A DNA stretch of 64,000 nt. Origin: Szabonella alba (GTDB taxonomy: Bacteria > Pseudomonadota > Alphaproteobacteria > Rhodobacterales > Rhodobacteraceae). A program made the translations under genes and the position numbers. The stretch lies in the NCBI RefSeq assembly GCF_016765775.1, contig NZ_JAESVN010000004.1, positions 1-64,000 on the forward strand. The letters run 5' to 3'. Below, in pieces: positions 6,501 to 14,653 of the stretch. Each line of letters opens with the position of its first letter. The stretch's first letter is position 1. The notes under the pieces are model-generated. The model did not search any database. It saw only the letters and a program-made list of their open reading frames with translations, and was not told the DNA's origin.

Positions 6501-8657
6501 ATGACCCATTCCAGTCTCCCTGCGCAGTTTTCTGCGCCCTCCCTCCCTGACCCCAAATCCGTCCCGGGCTTCAGCCTGGCCCAGCACTGGCTCGACCGGC
6601 ACCGGCCCGACACCGCCGCGCTCCTGGCCGCGGCCGGCGGCCCGCCCCCCGACGAGGACGAGCCCCAGGATGCGCTGGCCGAGGCCGCCGCCGCGGAAAC
6701 CCTGCGCTGGCCGCGCATCGGCGCGCTACCGTCGCAGGCGCTCCTGATCCTGACCCTTGCCGCCGCCATTGAGCGCCAGGGCGGCGCGAAACCGGGGGCG
6801 CCGGCACAACTGGCGCTGATCCATGGTTGGTGCGGGGCCGAGCTTGCCGCGGCGCAAGGGCTCTGGGACCGTCTGGAGATCCTCAGGGCGCTGTTTCACA
6901 GCGAGAGCGAAGCGCCCCTGCGCCAGACCGGCTCACCCGCGGGCGCCTTGGCCGATCAGCGTCGCAAGCTCTGCAAGCAGATTGAGGACAGCCTGATGAC
7001 GGGCCGCGGCGTGGTGGCGATCAACCTCACGCCGGCAGATCTACCGTCCGCCCTGCAGCCTCTCTGCACGCACGAGCTGCGCCTGCCGCGGCCGGACCGG
7101 AGCCGGGTTGCGGCGCTGATGAGGCTGCTCTTCCCGCAAGCGCGGGACCTTGCGGGCGTGCTTGCTCAGCTCCCGGGCGAGGAGGCGCTCGCCCGCCTGA
7201 TGCCGCTCGAACTCGTTACCGCACTGCATGCCGCCACCCCGGGTGCGGCGCTCGACATCCTGCGCCGGCGGGCCATGCCAGCACCCGTCACCGCCGGGCA
7301 GGTTGCCGGGCTGGAAACCGTGGCCGGGCAGCCGCAGGCCGTCGCGGCCTTCCGCCAGCTGGCCGCCGATATGAGCGCCTGGCGCGACGGCAAACTGGCC
7401 TGGTCGGCAGTGCCGCGCAGCTTGATCCTGCACGGCCCGCCGGGCACCGGAAAGACCCTGCTCGCCGGAGCCTTTGCCGCGGAAGCCGGGCTGCCGCTGA
7501 TCGCCACCGGCTTCAGCGAGTGCCAGAAGGCCGGGCATCTCGGCGACATGCTGGCCGCTCTCGAAGCCGCGGTGGCCGAGGCGATCAGCCGGGCGCCCGC
7601 AATTTTCTTCCTCGACGAACTCGACGGCTTCAGCTCGCGGGAAGCCGGCGCGGGATCGCGCAATGGCACCTACATGCGCGCGGTGATCACCGGCTTGTTG
7701 CGGCAGCTTGACCGGCTGATGTCCACGCCTGGAGTCGTCCTGATTGGTGCCACGAATGACCTGCGCGCCATCGACGGGGCGATCCGCCGCCCGGGCCGCT
7801 TCGACCGGCTTCTGCGCCTCAACGCGCCCAACCGGGCGGGGATCGCGCAGATCCTGCGGCACCATCTCGACGCGGCGGAACCGGGGCAGGATCCGGTCCT
7901 CGATGAGGCCATTGCCGAGGCCGCCGGCCGACTGGTCGGCACCAGCGGCGCCGCGGCGGCAGCCCTGGCCCGCGCGGCGCTCGCCCGGGCGCGGGGCGAC
8001 GCTCTGCCCCTCGCCGCCGCCCTCGCCGCCGAAGCCGAGGCCCGCCATCAGGCGCTGACCCTTGCCGAACAGCGCCGGGTGGCGCTGCACGAAGCCGGGC
8101 ATGTGCTGGTCGGCGTCCTAGGGGGCATGCCGGACCCGGTAGCCATGCGGCTCACGCCCTCCTGCGGGCAGGTGGAATGGCGCCCGCGGGCCATGCACAC
8201 CCGCGAGAGCGCGCTGGCCGAACTGCGCATGAACCTCGGTGGACGCGCGGCGGAAGAAGTGCTGTGCGGAACCATCTCCACCGGCGCCGGGGCCGGCCCC
8301 AGCTCAGACCTCGCGCATTCGACGCGGCTCGTCCTGGCGATGGAGCTCGAATGGGGCTTTGGCGACGGCGGCCTCCTCTGGCACCCGGGCCTGCCAACCG
8401 GCCTGCAGGCGCCGAATTGGCTCCGCGCGAAGCTTGACCACCTGCTGACCACCGCCGCCGCCGAAGCCCGCGCGCTGGTGGCCACGCATCGCGGGACCGT
8501 GGAGGCGCTGGCCGAGGCGCTGATCGTCGAGCGCGAGATCGAGGGCGAGGCGCTGAGCGCCTGGGTCACCCGTATTCGTGACCTTGGTCAGCAAAGAGAA
8601 GACCGGGACTATTGCACCGAGGATGTCGGGGACGTCCTCACCCTCAAGCCCAAGTAG
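6501..8657 (+). CDS. Soluble FtsH-like AAA+ zinc metalloprotease (module B)
   Basis: The protein has 718 residues. Walker A is GPPGTGKT at 312-319, Walker B is FFLDELD with Asp372-Glu373, and the second region of homology is RRPGRFDR near 430-437. The protease part has HEAGH at 530-534 and Asp603 in SSDLAHSTR, matching the HEXXH and third-ligand Asp of FtsH. EWGFGD is also FtsH-like. Unlike FtsH, there are no N-terminal membrane helices. Residues 1 to about 290 are an unrecognised Ala/Leu-rich domain that may select substrates, so the enzyme should be cytoplasmic. An upstream in-frame start at 6423 is unlikely because that stretch is Arg/Pro-rich. It is the last gene of module B, after the PD-(D/E)XK gene. 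The substrate is unknown, and regulated degradation of a nuclease or partner is one possibility. Confidence 0.85.
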   Translation: MTHSSLPAQFSAPSLPDPKSVPGFSLAQHWLDRHRPDTAALLAAAGGPPPDEDEPQDALAEAAAAETLRWPRIGALPSQALLILTLAAAIERQGGAKPGAPAQLALIHGWCGAELAAAQGLWDRLEILRALFHSESEAPLRQTGSPAGALADQRRKLCKQIEDSLMTGRGVVAINLTPADLPSALQPLCTHELRLPRPDRSRVAALMRLLFPQARDLAGVLAQLPGEEALARLMPLELVTALHAATPGAALDILRRRAMPAPVTAGQVAGLETVAGQPQAVAAFRQLAADMSAWRDGKLAWSAVPRSLILHGPPGTGKTLLAGAFAAEAGLPLIATGFSECQKAGHLGDMLAALEAAVAEAISRAPAIFFLDELDGFSSREAGAGSRNGTYMRAVITGLLRQLDRLMSTPGVVLIGATNDLRAIDGAIRRPGRFDRLLRLNAPNRAGIAQILRHHLDAAEPGQDPVLDEAIAEAAGRLVGTSGAAAAALARAALARARGDALPLAAALAAEAEARHQALTLAEQRRVALHEAGHVLVGVLGGMPDPVAMRLTPSCGQVEWRPRAMHTRESALAELRMNLGGRAAEEVLCGTISTGAGAGPSSDLAHSTRLVLAMELEWGFGDGGLLWHPGLPTGLQAPNWLRAKLDHLLTTAAAEARALVATHRGTVEALAEALIVEREIEGEALSAWVTRIRDLGQQREDRDYCTEDVGDVLTLKPK

Positions 8658-8827
8658 AGACGCTCACAATTGCCGGCCGCGTTCTCCGCAGCTTTCAGCT
8701 TGCAAGCCGCGCCGGCGATGCTACCGTTGTGACACCCGCACAAAAGACTGAAACAATCGGATTTCCGCCGCGAAAATTCTTGTTGAAAAACAACGGCCTG
8801 AAAGCTCGGCGCTCGGAGCCTCGCTCC

Positions 8828-9079
8828 CTACCGCCGGAGCCATAAGATCCTGAAACCATTAGGTTTCTTTAGTATCCCTTGGCATACCGTCCGCGCGTCC
8901 ACCGCGGACGCGGGCTTTTTGCTGCACAGGCCCTGCCGCCTTGTCTGGCGTTGTGCCATCAGGGCCTGTTGCGGGGTCATTTCGCGGCCGCTGATCGTGT
9001 GACTGGCCCGGGCGGGCATCACGCGGGCGGAGAGCGGGCGCAGCAGATCGGCCAGCGGGGGCAGCGGCTTGTCGGTCAT
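8828..9079 (-). CDS. Small phage-type protein, remnant
   Basis: The 83-residue reading frame starts at the ATG at 9079 and overlaps the stop of the upstream zinc-finger ORF by ATGA, so the pair look translationally coupled. The N terminus (MTDKPLPPLADLLRPL) is followed by ISGREMTPQQALMAQRQTRRQ, which looks protein-like. The C-terminal third runs through a terminator hairpin and looks unrelated, so the gene is probably truncated. Function is unknown. Confidence 0.4.
   Translation of the reverse strand: MTDKPLPPLADLLRPLSARVMPARASHTISGREMTPQQALMAQRQTRRQGLCSKKPASAVDARTVCQGILKKPNGFRILWLRR
8889..8920 (+). terminator. Terminator-like hairpin at the end of the module B / prophage junction
   Basis: GTCCGCG (8889-8895) pairs with CGCGGAC (8903-8909) and is followed by GCGGGC and five T at 8916-8920. 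On the plus strand it could end transcription from module B. It also lies inside the degraded minus-strand phage reading frame. Confidence 0.45.
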
Positions 9080-9279
9080 GCCTGCCCCCTGCATGGATCG
9101 CACAGGCGGTTGTGCCGCCCTGCGGACAGGAAGCGCGCGCCGCAGCAGAGGCAGGGCCGTGGACCGCGCCGGGTGCGTGCTGTCAGCGGATCCAGGCGGG
9201 ACGCAAGCCAAGCCTCGGCCGCGTGGCGATCGGGGAATATCGGATCCTCGATGTCGTGCGGCAGGCCGACGATCTGCAT
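9076..9279 (-). CDS. Small phage-associated protein with CxxC...CxxC zinc finger
   Basis: The 67-residue protein has a C-terminal Cys4 knuckle: CLCCG, then FLSAGRHNRL, then CDPC. Similar small proteins occur among prophage genes of Rhodobacterales as I recall them. The N-terminal half contains AAEAWLASRLD, a short amphipathic helix. There is no clear ribosome site before the ATG at 9279, and the integrase fragment is fused in another frame just upstream, so the true start may be lost. It may bind nucleic acid. Confidence 0.5.
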   Translation of the reverse strand: MQIVGLPHDIEDPIFPDRHAAEAWLASRLDPLTARTRRGPRPCLCCGARFLSAGRHNRLCDPCRGQA

Positions 9280-9284
9280 GTTGC

Positions 9285-9655
9285 CATTGGATAGGCGCGG
9301 CCCACGCGTTCCTCGATCAGGAGCGGGCTGTCATCGCCGCGCGGGGCCTTGGCGCTGCCGGTTTCGGCCAGGGCGGCGCGCAGGGCCGGGATGATTTCGG
9401 CATGGAGCGGCAGCAGGCCTGCGGTCTGGCGCTGGCCGGCATAAAGCGCCAGCAGGATCGCCAGCGCCATCAAGGGCAGGCCTGCATCGCGCGCCGCCTG
9501 CAGCATGGCGTTGATTTCATCCCATGTCGCCACGCGGTCGCGCGGGTGCGGGGACTGGACGCCCAGCCGCAGGCAGGGGTTGGAATTGTTCAGCCGCCAG
9601 CCGAGTTTTTCCGCCCGTTCAAACAGGATCGACATCATGCGGATCACCATCAATG
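9285..9655 (-). pseudogene. Phage integrase (tyrosine recombinase) fragment
   Basis: The minus-strand frame reads RMMSILFERAEKLGW, NPCLRLGVQ, RVATWDEINAML and LALYAGQRQT, then jumps to LPLHAEIIPALRAAL and EERVGRAYP. These are pieces of a core-binding domain, the start of the catalytic domain and a later part. The catalytic Arg/His/Tyr region is mostly missing, so at least one internal deletion and a 3' deletion have occurred. The fragment cannot be active. Confidence 0.6.
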
Positions 9656-9660
9656 CCCGG

Positions 9661-10372
9661 ATGCCCGAGCGGCGGCATCCGCTGGACGGGGTGATCAGGC
9701 CGAGGGTGACCGGATGTGATCCGGACCGGGACCGGCAAACGATGATCCGCGATGAGGTGACGGGCGATTTCGTCATCATCGTGGTCCCACCCGATCTGAA
9801 ACCCGAACCCACCCCCGAACCCGAATTACCCTCCGAAGCAGACGCCCCCGAAAAGGGTGCGGAGGGTCAAAGTTGGCAGCCCGGCCCGGTCGATCCCCTC
9901 CCCGGCGATGATCCTGTGCAGGACGATGCCGGGGAGGGTGACATTGTTCTGATCGAGCCTTTGGCCGAGGCCGCGCCGGATGCTGCCGGCGCGAATGGCG
10001 ATGCTTCCGCCCAGCCGGCCGAGGCCCCCGCCGGGGCGTCCGAGGCGCGCCCCGGCGGGGAGCCGGATGCCGAGGCGCCCGCCAAGTCCGCGCGCTGGAC
10101 GGATGAGGAAGATACCCGCGCGGTGGTGCTGGTCACCAATGGGGTGATGAATGGCCAGACCAAGGCGGCGGCCATTCCTATGCCGGCGATCTGGATTTGT
10201 TCGCCACCGATTTCGGCTTTTCCCTGACGGCCTTCGATCCCGAGGAAAAGAACTGGAATGTGATTGGCGCGCCGTTCCGATCCGCGCTGAACGCCCTGCT
10301 GATGGTCGCAAACTACCCGAATTTCTGGGCGCATGCTTGGGATCTGTATGACGCAAGGATAGGAGTGGCCTG
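9661..10372 (+). pseudogene. Phage-derived gene with a frameshift near 10165
   Basis: The frame starting around 9661 encodes a Pro/Glu/Ala-rich linker of low complexity, then WTDEEDTRAVVLVTNGVMNG, and stops at 10227. From about 10170 the next frame continues with SYAGDLDLFATDFGF, SLTAFDPEEKNWNVIG and NFWAHAWDLYDARIGVA, ending at the TGA that overlaps the ATG at 10373. The protein-like sequence on both sides of the frame change indicates a one- or two-base indel. I do not recognise the family. Its place before the lysis genes suggests a late phage protein. Confidence 0.5.
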
Positions 10373-10657
10373 ATGCCAGTGCCGGAAGTCGATAATCGCA
10401 TCAGCTTTGGCAATGTGATCGTGATCGCCACGATCCTCTTCAGTGGCGGTATCGCCTGGGCGACCATGGGCGTGACCGGCCGGCAGAATGCCGAGGACCT
10501 GCGCAAATCGATCGGGGTGAGTGAGCAGCACGAGGCGCGGATCCACGCGCTGGAGATGCGCGAGGCCGCGCAGATCGCCCGGATCGAGACGCAGCTTTTG
10601 CAGATCAACCGCACGCTGGACGGGCTGGCGCGCAGATTGGAAGGAGGCAGGGGATGA
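10373..10657 (+). CDS. Phage membrane protein with coiled coil, next to lysis genes
   Basis: The 94-residue protein has one hydrophobic segment (NVIVIATILFSGGIAWATMG, about residues 13-33), then a charged heptad-like helix with repeated Arg/Glu/Leu to the end. This N-anchored coiled coil, placed immediately before the holin-like and lysozyme genes, resembles accessory lysis proteins. AGGAG precedes the ATG, which overlaps the previous stop. Function is inferred from place and topology. Confidence 0.55.
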   Translation: MPVPEVDNRISFGNVIVIATILFSGGIAWATMGVTGRQNAEDLRKSIGVSEQHEARIHALEMREAAQIARIETQLLQINRTLDGLARRLEGGRG

Positions 10658-10938
10658 ACTTGATACCGGAATGAAAGACGGTGCTGCTGCGCGCGCATAG
10701 CAGTTGGGCGTTTTTCCTGTCGCTCGGGCTGCTGTTGGCGCCCGATCTGATTTACTGGCTGTGGCTGGTGGACACAAACCCCCGCTTGTGGTGGGTGGCG
10801 GGCGTGGCGGCGCTGGTCTACGGATTGATCGGTCGCATCATCAATCAGGGCATCTCCCGCGACCGGACACATAGCCCCTGGGCGGTTGCATTGCTGGCAG
10901 TGCTGGCGGTCGGCTGGGGTGCCGCGCAGGACGTCTGA
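10654..10938 (+). pseudogene. Holin-like membrane protein with a nonsense codon at position 7
   Basis: The natural start appears to be the ATG at 10654, overlapping the previous stop. It reads MNLIPE then TGA at 10672, then KTVLLRAHSS... in the same frame to 10938. The stop sits where a Trp (TGG) would fit. Translation could restart at GTG 10681, giving 85 residues with hydrophobic segments WAFFLSLGLLLAPDLIYWLW, LWWVAGVAALVYGLIG and PWAVALLAVLAVGWG. Three membrane segments before a lysozyme gene fit a holin. It is either dead or expressed from the weak restart. Confidence 0.5.
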
Positions 10939-11415
10939 TTGCCACCACCGCAGCAGCAGGTGCAGGCCTCGCATGATCCTGCGGCCGCAACCATGCAGAT
11001 CGCCGTGCCGCTGGTCGCGAAATGGGAAGGGCTTGAGCTGTTGGCCTATCGCGACCCGGTCGGGATCTGGACGGTCTGCTATGGCGAGACGCGCAATGTG
11101 AAGCCGGGAGACCGCCATACCGAGGCGGAATGCAGGATCATGCTGGCACGGCGGCTGCTGGAATTTCACGCGGCGCTGCATCGCTATTTCACGGCTGAAA
11201 CCAGAACCGCCCGCCTGCCGCCGACGCGTGACGCTGCCTATGTCAGCTTTGCCTATAACGTCGGCGTGTCTGGCGCGGGAAGATCGACCGCTGTTCGACG
11301 GTTGAACGCTGGCGATATCCGTGGCGGATGCGAGGCTCTTGGCTGGTGGAATAAAGCAGGCGGCAGAGTGTTGCGCGGGCTGGTCAATCGCCCGGGTCGC
11401 ATTGTTGCCCCATGA
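10939..11415 (+). CDS. Phage lysozyme / endolysin, GH24
   Basis: This is a T4-lysozyme-type muramidase of 158 residues from a TTG at 10939 (141 if the ATG at 10993 is used). The catalytic triad of GH24 is visible as E-x8-D-x5-T in KWEGLELLAYRDPVGIWT. Later family blocks FAYNVGVSGAGRST and RRLNAGDIRGGCEAL are present. The last residues (NRPGRIVAP) do not look like the family C terminus, so the 3' end may be shifted or truncated. The start codon directly follows the holin stop, as in lysis cassettes. Confidence 0.75.
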   Translation: MPPPQQQVQASHDPAAATMQIAVPLVAKWEGLELLAYRDPVGIWTVCYGETRNVKPGDRHTEAECRIMLARRLLEFHAALHRYFTAETRTARLPPTRDAAYVSFAYNVGVSGAGRSTAVRRLNAGDIRGGCEALGWWNKAGGRVLRGLVNRPGRIVAP

Positions 11416-11652
11416 ACAGGTCGCCGTCGGCCTTCGCGCGGGCCGCGTCTATCCGCGTCTATCCGCGCGGCGGACCTTCAGTTGCGGCATGCGTCATCCT
11501 TTTGTCACCAGCCATTGGTAGCGACAGTCAGCATCTCCATAGATCGGGGGGCTTGCCAGATGGAGAACGCGATATATAGTCGGGGCAATCGGGGCGGGAC
11601 TCCCCGCCGCGCTGCCGCATCGGCCAACGGGGTGGAACGGGAGTCTCTGATC

Positions 11653-12237
11653 ATGGATGGCGATTTCAGGACAAGTTTCGTGCGGGATCCGGGCGCGCTG
11701 AAGCAGTTTCCTGCGCTTGTGCTGAACGCCGATTATCGCCCGCTATCCTATTACCCGCTCAGTCTCTGGCCCTGGCAGGAGGCGGTGAAGGCCGCCTATC
11801 TGGACCGGGTGACGATCGTGGCGGAATATGACCAGATCGTCCGAAGCCAGAGGTCCGGGATCCGCATCCCTTCGGTTGTGGTGCTGAAAGACTTCGTAAA
11901 ACCCCAGAAGCGCGTGGCCTTCACGCGCTTCAATCTTTTTCTGCGGGACGAATTCTGCTGCCAGTATTGCGGATCCCGCGGGGATCTGACCTTTGACCAT
12001 GTGGTGCCGCGCGCCCGGGGCGGGATCACCAGCTGGGAAAACGTCGTTGCGGCCTGTTCCCCCTGCAATTTGCGCAAAGGGTCACGCTCCTTGCGGCAAT
12101 CAGGCCTGCATCTGGCCCGGACCCCGCGTGCGCCGACTGCCGTGGAAATGCAGTCGCATGGCCGCCGCTTTCCACCGAATTATCTGCATGAAAGCTGGAC
12201 GGACTACCTGTATTGGGACGCCGAACTGGAGGCCTGA
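11653..12237 (+). CDS. HNH endonuclease
   Basis: The 194-residue protein has a C-terminal HNH domain: CQYCG, then LTFDHVVPRARGG, then CSPCNLRKG. The two CxxC pairs bind structural zinc and FDHV supplies the first catalytic His. The N-terminal part (ALVLNADYRPLSYYPLSLW) matches the HNH proteins found as stable chromosomal genes in many Rhodobacterales. The start at 11653 has GGGAG eight bases upstream, and in-frame ATGs at 11482 and 11560 would add low-complexity residues. It sits at the border of the island and may be core or cargo. Substrate is unknown. Confidence 0.85.
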   Translation: MDGDFRTSFVRDPGALKQFPALVLNADYRPLSYYPLSLWPWQEAVKAAYLDRVTIVAEYDQIVRSQRSGIRIPSVVVLKDFVKPQKRVAFTRFNLFLRDEFCCQYCGSRGDLTFDHVVPRARGGITSWENVVAACSPCNLRKGSRSLRQSGLHLARTPRAPTAVEMQSHGRRFPPNYLHESWTDYLYWDAELEA

Positions 12238-12260
12238 CCGCCAAAGCTGTCCCCCTGTCT

Positions 12261-12400
12261 TGTGAGACGATGCCGGGCTATGGGCTGGGACTGGCCATCG
12301 AGGCCAACCGCGCTGCGGCCCATCAGGGTGCGCTGGAGCTTGGACCGGTGCCTGCGGGCGGGTTCTGCCCCTGGTGCGCCTGCCCACGCGCGCATGCGGT
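12261..12400 (+). pseudogene. Histidine-kinase C-terminal fragment
   Basis: The frame from 12270 reads MPGYGLGLAIEANRAAAHQG then LELGPVPAGG, which matches the G2 box and the last strands of HATPase_c domains. The expected ending PLVRLP appears next, but one frame over, so a frameshift is present. No other kinase part precedes it, so only the 3' tail of a gene survives. It is probably debris at the island edge. Confidence 0.4.
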
Positions 12401-12456
12401 CAGTCCCGGCCTGCGGTCCCCGGGACCCCAAGTCTTTCCACCGCAAGCTGAACGGA

Positions 12457-12517
12457 CCCGACCAGCACGGTCCTGATCAGCATGGGCCTGATCAGCACGG
12501 GCCTGATCAGCACACGG
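12457..12517. repeat. Tandem 15-base repeat, about 4 copies
   Basis: The unit CCTGATCAGCACGGG occurs at 12472, 12487 and 12502, with a degenerate copy before (ACCAGCACGGT). The unit contains the palindrome TGATCA. Its length is a multiple of three, but the surrounding reading frame is not convincing as a gene. Confidence 0.75.
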
Positions 12518-12610
12518 GCCCGGGCCGCACAGGACCGCCCTGCCCCGGCATCCCCGGACGGCTTTCACCGCAGGCAGTCTTGGGCCTGCGGGGGCTTGCG
12601 GGCGGTTCAG

Positions 12611-12648
12611 TCCTGAAAAATGAATGAACCCGGCCTGAAAGGCCGGGT
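12611..12648 (-). terminator. Rho-independent terminator of glnBA
   Basis: ACCCGGCCT (12628-12636) and AGGCCGGGT (12640-12648) form a perfect 9-base stem with a 3-base loop. On the minus strand it is followed by a run of five T at 12616-12620. It lies 25 bases beyond the glnA stop. Confidence 0.85.
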
Positions 12649-12673
12649 CCGGGCAGATCGGATCAACCTTCGA

Positions 12674-14083
12674 TCAGCAGGAGTAATACATCTGGTATTC
12701 AACCGGATGCGGCGTGTGTTCATAGGCGTAAACCTCTTCCCACTTCAGCGCCATGTAGCCTTCAAGCTGGTCCTTGGTGAAGACGTCGCCTGCCAGCAGA
12801 TAGTCGTGATCGGCCTCCATTGCCTCCAGCGCCTCGCGCAGCGAACCACAGACGGTCGGGATCGCGGCCAGTTCCTCGGGCGGCAGATCGTAAAGATCCT
12901 TGTCCGAGGCAGGACCCGGGTCGATCTTGTTCTTGATGCCGTCCAGACCGGCCATCAGCAGCGCCGCGAAGGCCAGATAGGGGTTGGCCGCCGGATCGGG
13001 GAAACGGGCCTCGACGCGCTTGGCCTTCGGGCTTTCGGTCCACGGGATCCGGACACAGCCCGAGCGGTTGCGCGCGGAATAGGCGCGCAGAACCGGAGCC
13101 TCGAAGCCCGGGATCAGACGCTTGTAGCTGTTGGTCGCGGGGTTCGTCAGCGCGTTCAGCGATTTCGCATGTTTCAGGATGCCGCCGATGAAATAGAGCG
13201 CCTCTTGCGACAGATCCGCATATTTGTCGCCTGCGAAGAGCGGCTTGCCGTCCTTCCAGATCGACATGTTCACATGCATCCCCGACCCGTTATCGCCCTT
13301 CATGGGCTTGGGCATGAAGGTGACGGTCTTGCCATAGGCATGCGCCACATTGTGGATGACATATTTGTATTTCTGGATGTTGTCGGCCTGTTCGACCAGA
13401 CCGCCAAAGATCATGCCCAGTTCGTGCTGGCAGGTCGCGACCTCATGGTGGTGCTTGTCGACCTTGATGCCCATGCGCTTCATGGTGGACAGCATTTCAC
13501 CGCGAATGTCCTGCGCCTCATCCACCGGATTGACGGGGAAATAGCCGCCCTTGTGACCGGCGCGATGCGCAAGGTTGCCGGATTCGAATTCGGCATCCGT
13601 GTTCCAGGCCGCCGCTTCGGCGTCAATCTGATAGGACACTTTGGCCGGCGTCACCGAATAGCGCACATCGTCAAACAGGAAGAATTCGGCTTCGGGGCCG
13701 AAATAGGCCGTATCGCCGATGCCTGAGGCTTTCAGATAGGCCTCGGCCTTGCCGGCCGTGCCGCGCGGGTCACGGCTATAGGCCTCACCGGTGTCGGGCT
13801 CAACCACGTTGCAATGCACGCAAAGCGTCTTTTCGGCATAGAACGGGTCGATATAGACCGAACCCGCATCGGGGATCAGCTTCATGTCGGACTGGTCGAT
13901 GGATTTCCATCCGGCGATGGAAGACCCGTCAAACATGAATCCTTCCTCGAAGAAGTCTTCATCGACCAGATCGGCCACCAGCGTCACATGCTGAAGCTTG
14001 CCTTTCGGGTCGGTGAAGCGGATGTCGACGTATTCGACCTCCTCATCCTTCATCAGTTTAAGGGCGTCCTTGACCTTGCTCAT
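12674..14083 (-). CDS. glnA: Glutamine synthetase, type I
   Basis: This enzyme makes glutamine from glutamate, ammonia and ATP and is the main ammonia-assimilating enzyme. It has 469 residues, the usual GSI length. Visible signatures are [11 protein letters not shown] near the N terminus, [11 protein letters not shown] with metal-binding Glu residues, the ATP loop [12 protein letters not shown], and [19 protein letters not shown] holds the Tyr that GlnE adenylylates in enteric-type enzymes, so covalent control is likely. It lies 68 bases after glnB on the same strand and ends at a strong terminator, giving the classic alphaproteobacterial glnBA operon. Confidence 0.98.
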   Translation of the reverse strand: MSKVKDALKLMKDEEVEYVDIRFTDPKGKLQHVTLVADLVDEDFFEEGFMFDGSSIAGWKSIDQSDMKLIPDAGSVYIDPFYAEKTLCVHCNVVEPDTGEAYSRDPRGTAGKAEAYLKASGIGDTAYFGPEAEFFLFDDVRYSVTPAKVSYQIDAEAAAWNTDAEFESGNLAHRAGHKGGYFPVNPVDEAQDIRGEMLSTMKRMGIKVDKHHHEVATCQHELGMIFGGLVEQADNIQKYKYVIHNVAHAYGKTVTFMPKPMKGDNGSGMHVNMSIWKDGKPLFAGDKYADLSQEALYFIGGILKHAKSLNALTNPATNSYKRLIPGFEAPVLRAYSARNRSGCVRIPWTESPKAKRVEARFPDPAANPYLAFAALLMAGLDGIKNKIDPGPASDKDLYDLPPEELAAIPTVCGSLREALEAMEADHDYLLAGDVFTKDQLEGYMALKWEEVYAYEHTPHPVEYQMYYSC

Positions 14084-14151
14084 GAAGCGTCATTCCTTCT
14101 GCTGCTGTGGCTTGCGGTCCGGTCGCGCGGGTCACGCGCGGGGACCGGTTC

Positions 14152-14559
<408 letters not shown>

Positions 14560-14601
14560 TTAGGGTGGGCGGCAGGGCTGCAGTCAGGGGGATTCGGCAT
14601 G

Positions 14602-14622
14602 TATGCCTATTTTTTAGGCATA
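14602..14622. promoter_or_regulatory. Inverted repeat in the glnB-nnrE gap
   Basis: TATGCCTA (14602-14609) and TAGGCATA (14615-14622) are perfect inverted copies around five T. The position is between the divergent glnB and nnrE starts, so an operator is possible. On the plus strand CATAAT at 14619-14624 overlaps it and could be a -10 box. I do not recognise the binding protein. Confidence 0.4.
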
Positions 14623-14653
14623 ATGTCCTCTGAATGTGCAGATGGAGAACGGT

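Larger units (their letters stand above)
8828..11415. mobile_element. Decayed prophage remnant
   Basis: Minus-strand pieces at the left are two small phage-type ORFs and an integrase fragment. Plus-strand pieces at the right are a frameshifted gene, a membrane/coiled-coil protein, a holin-like gene with a stop codon and a GH24 lysozyme, in typical late-gene order. No capsid, terminase or tail genes remain. The ends are not marked by clear attachment repeats. I infer large internal deletions followed by point decay. Confidence 0.65.

Noticed and set aside
8612-8845. 77-residue plus-strand frame after the AAA+ protease gene
   Set aside because: It mostly overlaps the protease 3' end in another frame. 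The free part has no ribosome site or motif.
12262-12627. Plus-strand frame with GPDQH pentapeptide repeats
   Set aside because: The repeats come from the 15-base DNA repeat, which is open in any frame. The rest looks non-coding and there is no ribosome site.
12620-13726. 368-residue plus-strand open frame
   Set aside because: It is the antisense shadow of glnA, whose protein is unmistakable.
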